A DNA stretch of 29,886 bases from CAZEQJ01 sp964514385 (GTDB lineage: Bacteria > Bacteroidota > Bacteroidia > Cytophagales > Cyclobacteriaceae), in contig CAZEQJ010000036.1 in NCBI GenBank assembly GCA_964514385.1, forward strand, positions 1-29,886, written 5' to 3'. Position 1 is the first letter of the stretch, and the number at the start of each line of letters is the position of its first letter. A program made the translations under genes and the position numbers. The notes below the pieces were generated by a model, which saw only the letters and a program-made list of their open reading frames with translations, was not told where the DNA came from and searched no databases. Below are positions 9,104 through 17,167 of this stretch, one piece after another.

Positions 9104-9287
9104 CTACCTGATTAACAGTATTTTATAAATTAATGTTGCTTTTTTGTATACGGCTTAGCGGCTTTAGTTCACTTTTTCTTGATCGGTTTTAATTGTGAGG
9201 TAACACACTCTGCAGGTCATTTGTATTGAAAGTTGAAAATGGCTTTTAATTAACTAAACCCTACTAAATTATTTAACCCCAAAAAAA
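9104..9287 (+). other. 184-base intergenic region before the secreted duplicated protein
   Basis: This AT-rich gap separates the regulator gene from the secreted protein gene and should carry that gene's promoter and 5' leader. I looked for TAnnTTTG and found only one-mismatch matches (TAATGTTG at 9131-9138 and TAATTGTG at 9190-9197), neither with a TTTG about 19 bases upstream. A weak inverted repeat GTTAA/TTAAC follows the regulator stop but lacks a proper T-tract. Nothing else is supported. Confidence 0.4.
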
Positions 9288-11072
9288 ATGAAAAAACAGT
9301 TACTACTAGTATTTTCAATCTTATTGTGGACCAAACTGATATTTGCACAGGGGGTACTTGATGTATCTATTGCACCAACAGGAGGCTCGCTTGTAGATTC
9401 GCTTTTTGATGAGGATGACAATTTTGTCGGCCTTATCACGCTCGAAATTTCATCAGACGATGCAGAACAGGAAAACGACCAAATTGACGCCTTAAATGAT
9501 GACGACCTGGATGCAGGCTGGGAAGGTGAAGAGGGAGACGCAAATATCCTGACTACAGGGCTTCGTTTTCAGAACCTTCAGATTCCACAGGGAGCCACCA
9601 TCGACTCTGCCTTTATCGTAGTGGTATCACATGAAGCTAAAGATGCTACTGATGTAGCTGAGATTACCATATGGGGTGATGCAACCGATGATGCTGCCAC
9701 ATTTACCGAAGATGCCCTGATCACGGACCGTCCTCGAACCTCTGCTGAGGTAGAATGGAGAGTAGCTGAGGAATGGGGATTGTGGACAACAGAAAAAAGC
9801 GTAGATGTAAGCCCTATCATTCAGGAAATTGTAAATCGTGGCGGCTGGGCGCCCGGAAACTCCCTTGCTTTGATACTTGAAGGCAATGATCAGGGCCCAA
9901 GCGAAGTCGAAAATGCTCGTGAATTCCAGTCATTTGAAAATATCGCAGATCCTGCCGATGGAGGTGACGGTAGAAACTACCAGCGAAGAGCACCCAGATT
10001 AGTCGTTTATTATGATGGTTATGACGGCGAGGCTGTCACTTATGAACTTGGCATAAGCTCTTTCGCCAACAACGCAATTGATGTTTACATCACATCAACC
10101 GGTGGTTCACTTACTGACTCCCTTTTTGACGAAAATGACAATTTCCTTGAGGTCATCACCCTTGAAATATCATCCGACGACGCTGAGCAGGAAAACGATG
10201 AAATTGATGCATTGAATGATGATGACCTTGATGTAGGCTGGGAAGGTCAGGATGGCGACGCCAATGTGCTTACAACAGGTCTCCGCTTTAAGCGGGTCGG
10301 CATACCCCAGGGTTCTACCATTGACTCAGCATTCTTTGTGTTTGTTTCTCATGAAGCAAAGGCTGCTACTGATGTAGCGGAAATCACCATTACCGGTGAA
10401 GCAACGGGTGATGCTGAGACATTTGATGAGACAAACCTGATTACAGCACGACCCAGAACATCGGCTTCTGTTGATTGGGTAGTAAATGTAGACTGGGGAC
10501 TTTGGACCACAGAAAGAAGTGTGGACATCAGCTCCATCGTACAGGAAATTGTAAACAGAGAAGATTGGGTATCCGGCAACGACATGGCCTTTATTCTGGA
10601 AGGTAATGACCAGGGGCCAAGTGAAGTAGAAAACGCGCGTGAATTTCAGTCTTTTGAAAATATTGCTGATCCCGCAGATGGCGGTAACGGCGGTAACGAC
10701 CCGCGTCGCGCACCACGCTTAGTGGTATATTATGGTGGCTATACCGGAGACCCTATCCAGGTTGACCTCGGTATCAACAGCTTTGCTAATGGCGGTGGTG
10801 GATCCATACTATCAGTAGAAGAAGATTTGAATAAAGAGTTTTCAGGCGTATACCCCAACCCTACTTCAGGACTTATTAATCTGGTTCTTGAAAATTCGTC
10901 ACCCGCTACTATTTCCATCACACAGCTCAATGGCGGAAGGCGTATCAAAACGTTTGGCAATGACGGTATGAAAACAATCAGAATGAATCTTTCTCATCTT
11001 CAAACCGGCATGTACATCATTACAGTTGTGCAAAATGGAAAGACCTACAATAAGCAAATCATACTTGAATAG
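9288..11072 (+). CDS. Secreted T9SS substrate with two tandem 240-residue domains
   Basis: A 594-residue exported protein. Residues 1-21 are a Sec signal peptide (ending IFAQ). Residues 25-264 and 265-504 are two copies of one domain with no gap between or within them; by hand count about three quarters of positions match. Each copy carries GLRF, IPQGATIDSAF, RPRTSA, WGLWTTE, a QEIVNR helix, and ends RRAPRLVVYY. This pattern resembles secreted beta-sandwich domains often found on bacterial surface proteins, sometimes described as DNRLRE or carbohydrate-binding-like; that assignment is by resemblance. The last about 80 residues (from GVYPNPTSG to the terminal QIILE) form a Por/type IX secretion C-terminal sorting domain. 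The protein is strongly acidic, rich in Asp-Asp and Glu-Asp pairs that could bind calcium. A terminator follows 15 bases downstream, before the TonB-dependent receptor gene. Confidence 0.88.
   Translation: MKKQLLLVFSILLWTKLIFAQGVLDVSIAPTGGSLVDSLFDEDDNFVGLITLEISSDDAEQENDQIDALNDDDLDAGWEGEEGDANILTTGLRFQNLQIPQGATIDSAFIVVVSHEAKDATDVAEITIWGDATDDAATFTEDALITDRPRTSAEVEWRVAEEWGLWTTEKSVDVSPIIQEIVNRGGWAPGNSLALILEGNDQGPSEVENAREFQSFENIADPADGGDGRNYQRRAPRLVVYYDGYDGEAVTYELGISSFANNAIDVYITSTGGSLTDSLFDENDNFLEVITLEISSDDAEQENDEIDALNDDDLDVGWEGQDGDANVLTTGLRFKRVGIPQGSTIDSAFFVFVSHEAKAATDVAEITITGEATGDAETFDETNLITARPRTSASVDWVVNVDWGLWTTERSVDISSIVQEIVNREDWVSGNDMAFILEGNDQGPSEVENAREFQSFENIADPADGGNGGNDPRRAPRLVVYYGGYTGDPIQVDLGINSFANGGGGSILSVEEDLNKEFSGVYPNPTSGLINLVLENSSPATISITQLNGGRRIKTFGNDGMKTIRMNLSHLQTGMYIITVVQNGKTYNKQIILE
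9360..10799 (+). repeat. In-frame tandem duplication, 2 x 720 bases
   Basis: Unit 1 is 9360-10079 and unit 2 is 10080-10799. Anchor points keep an exact offset of 720 bases along the whole length: the start codon of each unit (9360/10080), the CAGGAAATTGTAAA block (9822/10542) and the LVVYY codons (about 10000/10720). The copies are about 74% identical at protein level with no indel. The best conserved part is the segment from ILEGNDQ to ADPADGG, 31 residues identical in both copies. Third codon positions differ often, so the duplication is not very recent and is under protein-level constraint. Confidence 0.9.
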
Positions 11073-11087
11073 ATTTCCTTAATCAAC

Positions 11088-11124
11088 ACACTCTCCTGTT
11101 TTTTTGGCAGGAGAGTGTATTTTT
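11088..11124 (+). terminator. Intrinsic terminator after the secreted protein gene
   Basis: An 11-base perfect stem, ACACTCTCCTG (11088-11098) with CAGGAGAGTGT (11108-11118), encloses a 9-base loop and is followed by ATTTTT (11119-11124). It lies 15 bases after the stop of the secreted protein gene and only 35 bases before the TonB-dependent receptor start. It should end or attenuate transcription between the two genes. Confidence 0.85.
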
Positions 11125-11159
11125 CCCTAACCTTTCAATACCATAGGATGACCATTCTT

Positions 11160-14075
11160 ATGAAAAATGTCATTATTTTAATGCTGTTTTCCTGTGTACA
11201 GGCCTTTGCACAATACTCCCTAAGCGGGAAAGTAATTGACGCCGGTAGTTCAGAAGAGCTGATAGGCGCTACCGTAGTTGTAAAACAGTATCAGATAGGC
11301 AAAATCACAGATTTTGACGGGCGTTTTGTTATTGGTGGTATACCAGAAAATACCGTTACGCTAGAGATTTCCTACGTCGGGTATATCACCAAGACCCTGA
11401 ATCTGGAATTGGAAACCCGATCAACCAAACTGCTGATCAAACTTGAAGAAGATGCCACAGCACTAGACGAAGTGGTGGTAACCGGTGTAATGGAGGGTCA
11501 GATCGCTGCGATGTCCACTATGAAGCGAGCAGCAAATATAAAAAATGTCGTTTCTCAGGAACAGATCGTCACATTTCCGGATTTGAATGCTGCTGAAGTC
11601 ATGCAGCGAATTCCCGGTATTACACTAAAGCGCGATCAGGGTGATGGCCGCTACGTGCAGTTGAGGGGAACCCCGGCAGCATTTACCAATTTCAATATCA
11701 ACGGAGAGCAGGTGCCCTCACCTGAAGGAGATGTACGAAATGTCGGCCTAGATATTATCCCTTCAGATCAGATCGAATTTATCGAAGTCACCAAAGTATT
11801 AACACCCGATATGGATGGCGATGGCATCGGCGGGTCTGTAAATGTCATTACCCGGAGCCCCAAAGAAGGAGAGCCTCAGCTTGGTGCTGTATTATCCGGT
11901 GGATATAATCATCTGCGGCAAACGCCAAATTATAACCTCCAGTTTACCTATGGCCAGCGGTTCAAAAATATAGGTTTTCAGGTCAATGCAAGCTATTTTC
12001 AGAACAATCAGGGATCAGATAACATCGAGTATGACTTTGATAAAGGGCCGTTTTTTAACAGTCAGGCACAGGCCCTGGGTGAAAATAACTATTTCCTGCA
12101 TTTCAGGGATGTGCAGCTGCGCCACTATGATATTCAGCGGACCCGGTTTGCTATAAGCCCTACCCTCGATTATGAATTTAATGAAGACTCCAGGATATAC
12201 CTTAAAGCAATGGTCAACAGCTTTACCGATGTGGAAACACGTAGAAGAAAAACGTTCACCACAGATGATCCATTTAACTATACCCGCTATATTTTCGGCG
12301 GTATTGAACATGACCTACGATTCAGGACCCAAAACCAGCAACTCTCTACTTTGGCTATCGGAGGCGAACACCTCATCGGCAGAGTGAAAATTGATTATCA
12401 GCTATTTGGTTCATCTGCAGGTGAAACTACACCTGATTTTTTAGAAATCACCTTCGATGATGGATTTCAGGCGATTGACATGAGCTTTGACTTTTCTGAC
12501 CCGGAATACCCAAAAGCCAGCTTTGACTCGCTGCCCAGCATTGCTGCTACAGATTTTGTAAACTTTGATTATGATGGTATGGTCAGGGAATCGTCAAGGA
12601 CGTCAGAAACATTACTTACACCAAGGTTAAATATTGAGATCCCCTACACCATCAATAGCGGTAATGACGGCTTTATTAAGTTTGGTGGTAAAATACGGAG
12701 CCGGGTCAAGAGCAGAGATGTGATTAACGAAACATACGGAAACTACCGGCCCATTAATAACCGCACCATTGCAGGCATAGGTGATCCGTTAATTCTCACT
12801 GAGCTGTCCGATGGATGGCGTGACGACAATTTCTTAAATCAGGGTTATGTGCTGGAAGCCATGCCGGACATTGAGCGCGTACTTGATCACATTGAGTTTA
12901 ACTATATGTACTATGTGCCCAGCCGTAATGAATCAAGGTTTGACAGCTATGTTTCAGACTACGAATACCGTGAAAACATATATGCGGCATATGGCATGGT
13001 CCGGCACCAATATAATAAGCTCATGATACTGGCAGGTGTCCGGTATGAACTTACCGATATTACACAAAACCAGGGTTTTGGGGTGTTTTTTGAAAGAATC
13101 GTCGATTCACTGAATAATGTACGTGTCGTCACCACCGTGACACCGGATGACCAGCCCGCAAGACATCCTTTTTGGTTACCGCAAATTCAGCTTAAATATG
13201 AACTCAATCAAAATGTAAACCTTAGGGCAGCGGTGACAAGAACCTACAACCGTCCGAACTACGACGAAATTGTAAACTCAACATCAAGAGATGCGGACAA
13301 CAGGGGTCAGTTGTTTATCGGTAATCCTAATATCCTCTTTCCTACGGCCACAAATTATGATCTGATGATTGAGCGTTATAAAAATACCAGCATCTTCTCT
13401 GCCGGTATATTTTACAAAGAGATCCAAAATCCGATTTATCCATATCGTGCCCTACTGCGTGATCAGGCAGAGCGGGATGCCGGTGAATTGAATGTGGGTA
13501 ACACGGAGGTCACCTTCCCAACAAACGGATTGTCAGCATCGGTATTTGGCGTGGAACTGCAGGCTCAGTTTAAGTTTGATTTTCTGCCTGGGGCATTATC
13601 CAATTTTGGTATATATTCAAACTATACCTACACGAATTCAACTTCATTTATAGCTTCGAATGATGAAGCAAATCTAGGTAATGAAGTTTTTGTTTATTTC
13701 AACGCCCAATCCATTCAGAATCATATCAATACACTGGGAGTAGAAGAATTCACCCTTCCCGGACAGGCAGCTAATACGGCAAACATAGCCCTGCTGTATG
13801 ACGGACCGAAGTTTTTCGCCCGCCTGTCGGCAAACTATCAGGATGATTTCCTGCTTTCCGTTGGTCTCGACAGGGATTTTGATGAGTACTATGACGAGGC
13901 CTTTCGGCTCGACTATACTATGAATTATCGGATGAATGATGTTGTCACATTATTCAGCGATGTGATCAACATCATCGATACACCACTGCGACTTTACCTG
14001 GGGCAGGAAGATATTGTGAAACAGCAGGAATTTTACTCCTGGTGGTTTAGAGTAGGTGCCCGTATCAATATTTAA
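11160..14075 (+). CDS. TonB-dependent outer-membrane receptor, linked to phytase
   Basis: An energy-dependent outer-membrane uptake channel of about 971 residues. From the ATG at 11160 there is a clean Sec signal peptide (MKNVIILMLFSCVQAFAQ). A carboxypeptidase-regulatory-like beta domain follows (about 20-105: SLSGKVIDAGSSEELIGATV to LDEVVVTG). The plug is at about 110-235, with RIPGITLKRDQGDGRYVQLRG and the glycine/aspartate-rich TPDMDGDGIGGSVNVITRSP. The remainder is the 22-strand barrel, ending in WWFRVGARINI. An in-frame ATG at 11148 is an alternative start; a further in-frame GTG at 11115 lies inside the terminator hairpin and is rejected. The plug style is that of receptors seen beside hydrolases in Bacteroidota and Alphaproteobacteria. 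The phytase gene begins 14 bases downstream, so phytate or its phosphate/inositol products, or a metal-phytate complex, are reasonable ligands by inference. It is not a SusC: no SusD partner is present. Confidence 0.9.
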   Translation: MKNVIILMLFSCVQAFAQYSLSGKVIDAGSSEELIGATVVVKQYQIGKITDFDGRFVIGGIPENTVTLEISYVGYITKTLNLELETRSTKLLIKLEEDATALDEVVVTGVMEGQIAAMSTMKRAANIKNVVSQEQIVTFPDLNAAEVMQRIPGITLKRDQGDGRYVQLRGTPAAFTNFNINGEQVPSPEGDVRNVGLDIIPSDQIEFIEVTKVLTPDMDGDGIGGSVNVITRSPKEGEPQLGAVLSGGYNHLRQTPNYNLQFTYGQRFKNIGFQVNASYFQNNQGSDNIEYDFDKGPFFNSQAQALGENNYFLHFRDVQLRHYDIQRTRFAISPTLDYEFNEDSRIYLKAMVNSFTDVETRRRKTFTTDDPFNYTRYIFGGIEHDLRFRTQNQQLSTLAIGGEHLIGRVKIDYQLFGSSAGETTPDFLEITFDDGFQAIDMSFDFSDPEYPKASFDSLPSIAATDFVNFDYDGMVRESSRTSETLLTPRLNIEIPYTINSGNDGFIKFGGKIRSRVKSRDVINETYGNYRPINNRTIAGIGDPLILTELSDGWRDDNFLNQGYVLEAMPDIERVLDHIEFNYMYYVPSRNESRFDSYVSDYEYRENIYAAYGMVRHQYNKLMILAGVRYELTDITQNQGFGVFFERIVDSLNNVRVVTTVTPDDQPARHPFWLPQIQLKYELNQNVNLRAAVTRTYNRPNYDEIVNSTSRDADNRGQLFIGNPNILFPTATNYDLMIERYKNTSIFSAGIFYKEIQNPIYPYRALLRDQAERDAGELNVGNTEVTFPTNGLSASVFGVELQAQFKFDFLPGALSNFGIYSNYTYTNSTSFIASNDEANLGNEVFVYFNAQSIQNHINTLGVEEFTLPGQAANTANIALLYDGPKFFARLSANYQDDFLLSVGLDRDFDEYYDEAFRLDYTMNYRMNDVVTLFSDVINIIDTPLRLYLGQEDIVKQQEFYSWWFRVGARINI

Positions 14076-14089
14076 ATCAATTTTCAACT

Positions 14090-15181
14090 ATGTATAAATA
14101 CATTTTACCACTACTTTTCTTAATGGCTTGCGCCGAATCTGATAAATCATCCAACGATAATAGTGCAGATAATATGATTGTTGGAGATTCTGTCACAACT
14201 GTTTTAACGCCTTTATATGTCACTGAACCTGTAGCTTTTGACAGTGACGATCCGGCTATCTGGATCAATCATGCAGATCCTTCAGCAAGCCTGATTTTAG
14301 GAACCGATAAAATGGAAGACAGCAAAGGTGGCGTCTATGTTTTCGACCTTCAGGGTAAAATAGACACCGTACTTACCAATATCGACAGGCCCAACAATAT
14401 AGATGTGGCTTACAATGTGCAACTAAGTAATGAGTTAGTTGATATTGCAGTATATACAGAAAGAATGAAAGGGCAGGTGCGCGTCATTACCCTTCCCGAC
14501 ATGCAGTATATTGACAATGGAGGCATTCCGGTTTTTGAAGATGATGATTACAATGCTGTTATGGGTATTGCAATATTTTCCCATCTGGTGACCGGAAAAA
14601 AATATATTATTGTCAGCCGCAAGGAAAATCCGGATCAGCAGGATGATTACCTGTATCAATATGAGCTTGTATCAGAAAATGGCATAGTAAGGGGCAAGCT
14701 TGTGCGTAAATTCGGAGCCTTTGAGGGCAGCACAGAAATTGAAGCTATCGCAGTAGATGATAACCTCGGCTATATTTATTATGCTGATGAGGGTTACGGC
14801 ATCAGAAAATATTATGCAGATCCTGCCAAAGGAGATGCGCAACTCAGTGTATTCGGCCTTGATGGATTCAAAGAAGACAGGGAGGGAATATCGATTTTTG
14901 AAACAAGCGATACTACAGGATATATACTCGTTTCTGACCAGCAGGCCGGAACTTTCAGGGTATTTCCTCGTGAAGGCGCCCCCGATGACCCGCATCAACA
15001 CGATTTTATTGCTACTATTGACGTGCAGGCAAATGAAAGCGATGGCTCTGAAGTCACCCACATTGGGTTGAATGAAGACTTTCCTGAGGGCTTGTTTGTG
15101 GCTATGTCTGACAACCGCACTTTTGAGCTGTACTCCTGGGCTGCAATTAAGGTATTATTGCAGCAGGCAAAGAAAGATTAG
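14090..15181 (+). CDS. Beta-propeller phytase (3-phytase family) lipoprotein
   Basis: Predicted to release phosphate from phytate (inositol hexakisphosphate) in a calcium-dependent way, typical of beta-propeller phytases. The 363-residue product shows family signatures in order: DDPAIWIN (about 51-58), DKMEDSKGGVYVFDL, RPNNIDV, EIEAIAVDDNLGYIYYADEGYGIRKYY (read in segments), DREGISIFE, SDQQAGTFRVF, and DFPEGLFVAMSDNRTFELY near the C-terminus. Many Asp/Glu positions match the calcium-rich active cleft of the family. The N-terminus is a type II signal peptide with lipobox LMAC, so Cys14 is lipidated; the acidic residues just after it (AESD) would fit surface export signals of Bacteroidota lipoproteins, though that is only suggestive. 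It follows the TonB-dependent receptor gene by 14 bases and is surely in the same transcript. Confidence 0.93.
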   Translation: MYKYILPLLFLMACAESDKSSNDNSADNMIVGDSVTTVLTPLYVTEPVAFDSDDPAIWINHADPSASLILGTDKMEDSKGGVYVFDLQGKIDTVLTNIDRPNNIDVAYNVQLSNELVDIAVYTERMKGQVRVITLPDMQYIDNGGIPVFEDDDYNAVMGIAIFSHLVTGKKYIIVSRKENPDQQDDYLYQYELVSENGIVRGKLVRKFGAFEGSTEIEAIAVDDNLGYIYYADEGYGIRKYYADPAKGDAQLSVFGLDGFKEDREGISIFETSDTTGYILVSDQQAGTFRVFPREGAPDDPHQHDFIATIDVQANESDGSEVTHIGLNEDFPEGLFVAMSDNRTFELYSWAAIKVLLQQAKKD

Positions 15182-15290
15182 CACCTGTTACCGTCCTAAG
15201 GTGAAATGATAATATTTTGTAATTGACATTCTGGCATAATTTTTTATCTTAAAACTTTGCAGTAAATGATAATTTTGAAGTTATTTTTTG

Positions 15291-15434
15291 ATGACCAGAA
15301 AATCAAGGCGCATCCACTTGTTGATATGGGGTATTTTTACAGGAGCAATCGTGATCCTGCTGATATATAACAGAATAACCAGAACAGATTTTACGCCGGT
15401 TGATGCGACGCGTGACATTATTGTGGATGATTAG
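15291..15434 (+). CDS. 47-residue single-helix membrane microprotein
   Basis: ATG at 15291 to TAG at 15432-15434 encodes 47 residues. The N-terminus is strongly basic (MTRKSRRIH), followed by one membrane helix (about residues 9-26, LLIWGIFTGAIVILLIY), then a short polar tail ending in DATRDIIVDD. Positive-inside rules put the N-terminus in the cytoplasm. The family is unknown to me. The organised basic, hydrophobic and acidic layout over a complete reading frame in an otherwise empty gap argues for a real gene. A TTGACA at 15223-15228 and TATCTT at 15245-15250 (16-base spacing), and AAACTTTG at 15252-15259 (one mismatch from TAnnTTTG), are possible promoter parts but none is convincing. It converges with the minus-strand gene ending at 15461. 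Confidence 0.55.
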   Translation: MTRKSRRIHLLIWGIFTGAIVILLIYNRITRTDFTPVDATRDIIVDD

Positions 15435-15460
15435 TATTACCTTATTTCCTTTAAGATCAA

Positions 15461-16333
15461 TTAGTAACACTGACCATGATCATAGGTCCTGTAATATCGG
15501 TATCCATTCAGCTTGGTTTGTCCATCGGAATAGGTAATGCTGTATTCATTCTTTCTGCCGTCGGAAAAACTGAGAATAAGCAGGGCGTTACCAGCTGCAT
15601 CCTGACCGACCTCCCATTTACCTCTTCCCTGTCCTGATCGGTTGCCGTAACCTGATGTACCACTACCACTATCTACCGAAAGGTTGGAGTTGGAGTAAAA
15701 GTCAAACTGCTCATTGGAACAAAGCACTATTTCTTCCCGTGAACTGTAACCTCCATAACCACCTGTAGCATCCGAACTGTAATATGAATCCAGGTAGGTC
15801 AGCTTTGCCCCTTTTAATGTTTCGGACCATTCTTTCACTACCGGCGATTCTTTTGGGGTATAAAATGCCAGACTTTCTGCTACCTTTCGGACTGTTGCTT
15901 CATGCACCTCACCGAACAATTGAGGTGTGGTGACGGCCATGATCAATACGCCCTGATTGAAAGGGTTTACAACTCCTATTATATATGCACGGACAGGTGT
16001 ATATTCCAATAGACCTGAAAATTGTCCACCAAGCCCTACACCGCCGATATCGGTGAGTTTCGACTCGAGCAATAGTTGGGTGCCGCCCGTTTCATTAATT
16101 CCATTTTCAGCTTCAATCCGCATCTCCTTTACTGTTTTGGCTTCATGTGTGGTCATGTAGATCAATCCTGGGATTGAATTATGCCCCATGATAAAGGCCC
16201 CTTCTGCCTCCTGGCCTACCCATCCGTCAGGCACATAAAACGAAATTCCCAAATAGGGATAGTCAATTTTACCAGTCTGCTGACCAACCCCCAGCAAGGG
16301 GAAAAGCATTACTATAAAATAAATAGCTCTCAT
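15461..16333 (-). CDS. Secreted protein of unknown function
   Basis: A 290-residue protein with a Sec signal peptide (MRAIYFIVMLFPLLGVGQ), expected in the periplasm or outside. Residues about 20-155 form a mixed alpha/beta domain containing YLGISFYVPDGWVGQEAEGAFIMG, which resembles N-termini of secreted PsbP- or lipoprotein-like domains that begin with a 'fxvpxgW' strand; this is a loose resemblance. The second half includes a low-complexity segment rich in Ser, Gly and Tyr (SSDATGGYGGYSSRE and SGSGTSGYGNRSGQGRGKWEV), followed by strands ending YYRTYDHGQCY. Two cysteines (VLCSN and GQCY) may pair. It lies 12 bases after the MtfA-like peptidase gene and is likely the last gene of that operon. 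No enzymatic motif is visible. Confidence 0.8.
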   Translation of the reverse strand: MRAIYFIVMLFPLLGVGQQTGKIDYPYLGISFYVPDGWVGQEAEGAFIMGHNSIPGLIYMTTHEAKTVKEMRIEAENGINETGGTQLLLESKLTDIGGVGLGGQFSGLLEYTPVRAYIIGVVNPFNQGVLIMAVTTPQLFGEVHEATVRKVAESLAFYTPKESPVVKEWSETLKGAKLTYLDSYYSSDATGGYGGYSSREEIVLCSNEQFDFYSNSNLSVDSGSGTSGYGNRSGQGRGKWEVGQDAAGNALLILSFSDGRKNEYSITYSDGQTKLNGYRYYRTYDHGQCY

Positions 16334-16345
16334 AATACAAGATAA

Positions 16346-17167
16346 TCATTTCTGATTAAGAATGGAGGCCATAATGGCATATAAATCGGGGTTGTACTGT
16401 TTCAGGTCATGCTTTTGCTCAAAAAAATATTCTACCGTCACTGCAAAAAACTCATGATAATCCAGCGCTGCATATGGTCGCAGTATGCTGACACCTGCTT
16501 CAATGCGGGGCTTCTCTGCCAGATAAAGCTCGTACAGCTTTCTTCTTTCATTTCTTGTGATAAACCCCACTTCATCGTTCGCTACACCGTTTTCAATATA
16601 GAATGCATGCGCCATTTCATGCAGGCCAAGATTCCGTGCATCCGTATCATCCAGATAACCGTGCACAAAATGTTCCCATGAGAAGGATAGTATTCCCTTC
16701 ACATTTACATCACCCGCGTGCATTTGACTGGTATAGGGTGAGTAATATTCCCACGGAAAAATCCTGATCTCACGAAAATGTGCGAAATAAACACCGGGGT
16801 ACCCGAAGGTGATCTGTATAGCAGAGGCCGCTATCAATGCTTTCATCTCTTCGGTGACCTGCTCAAGGCCTTCCATGGCACGAAATTTCTTCTTTTTGAT
16901 AAAATACTGGACCCTTTTCTCAAATCGTCGCTTGTCTTTTTCGGATAACTGCCGGTAATATTGAAAATTCTGCTGTAAAAAATCTTTATAAACTGGTCTT
17001 ATTCGCACAAAAAGCACCTCAAGATAGGTCAGATCAGGGTAAAAATACGTGACAGCAGGCCATATAGTACCCTTGAAGTTTTGCAGGAAGCGAATGACCA
17101 ATCCCAGCACAAATGCCAGGAGTGCCAGCCCTGCTATGATCGTCCAGAAAATTTCAATTCCGCTCAC
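16346..17167 (-). CDS. MtfA-like zinc peptidase (M90 family), membrane-anchored
   Basis: A 273-residue metallopeptidase. Residues 5-28 form one membrane helix, absent from the soluble E. coli MtfA. The catalytic zinc motif HEMAH lies at 183-187 within GLHEMAHAFYIENG. A downstream acidic ligand is expected in DYHEFFAVTVEYFFE, with Glu239 as the best candidate; the same 'EFFAV...E.FFE' pattern is typical of the family. E. coli MtfA binds the repressor Mlc and cleaves peptides, but here the substrate is unknown. The gene overlaps the RNA methyltransferase gene by 4 bases (17164-17167) and precedes the secreted protein gene by 12 bases. This gives a three-gene operon read from near 17900 towards 15461. 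Confidence 0.88.
   Translation of the reverse strand: MSGIEIFWTIIAGLALLAFVLGLVIRFLQNFKGTIWPAVTYFYPDLTYLEVLFVRIRPVYKDFLQQNFQYYRQLSEKDKRRFEKRVQYFIKKKKFRAMEGLEQVTEEMKALIAASAIQITFGYPGVYFAHFREIRIFPWEYYSPYTSQMHAGDVNVKGILSFSWEHFVHGYLDDTDARNLGLHEMAHAFYIENGVANDEVGFITRNERRKLYELYLAEKPRIEAGVSILRPYAALDYHEFFAVTVEYFFEQKHDLKQYNPDLYAIMASILNQK

Noticed and set aside
9104..9120. GTTAA/TTAAC dyad after the regulator gene as a terminator.
   Set aside because: A 5-base AT-rich stem with no proper T tract is too weak.
11115..11159. Longer N-terminus for the TonB-dependent receptor starting at GTG 11115.
   Set aside because: The GTG lies in the right arm of the intrinsic terminator hairpin (11108-11118) and would put polar residues before a clean signal peptide that begins at 11160.
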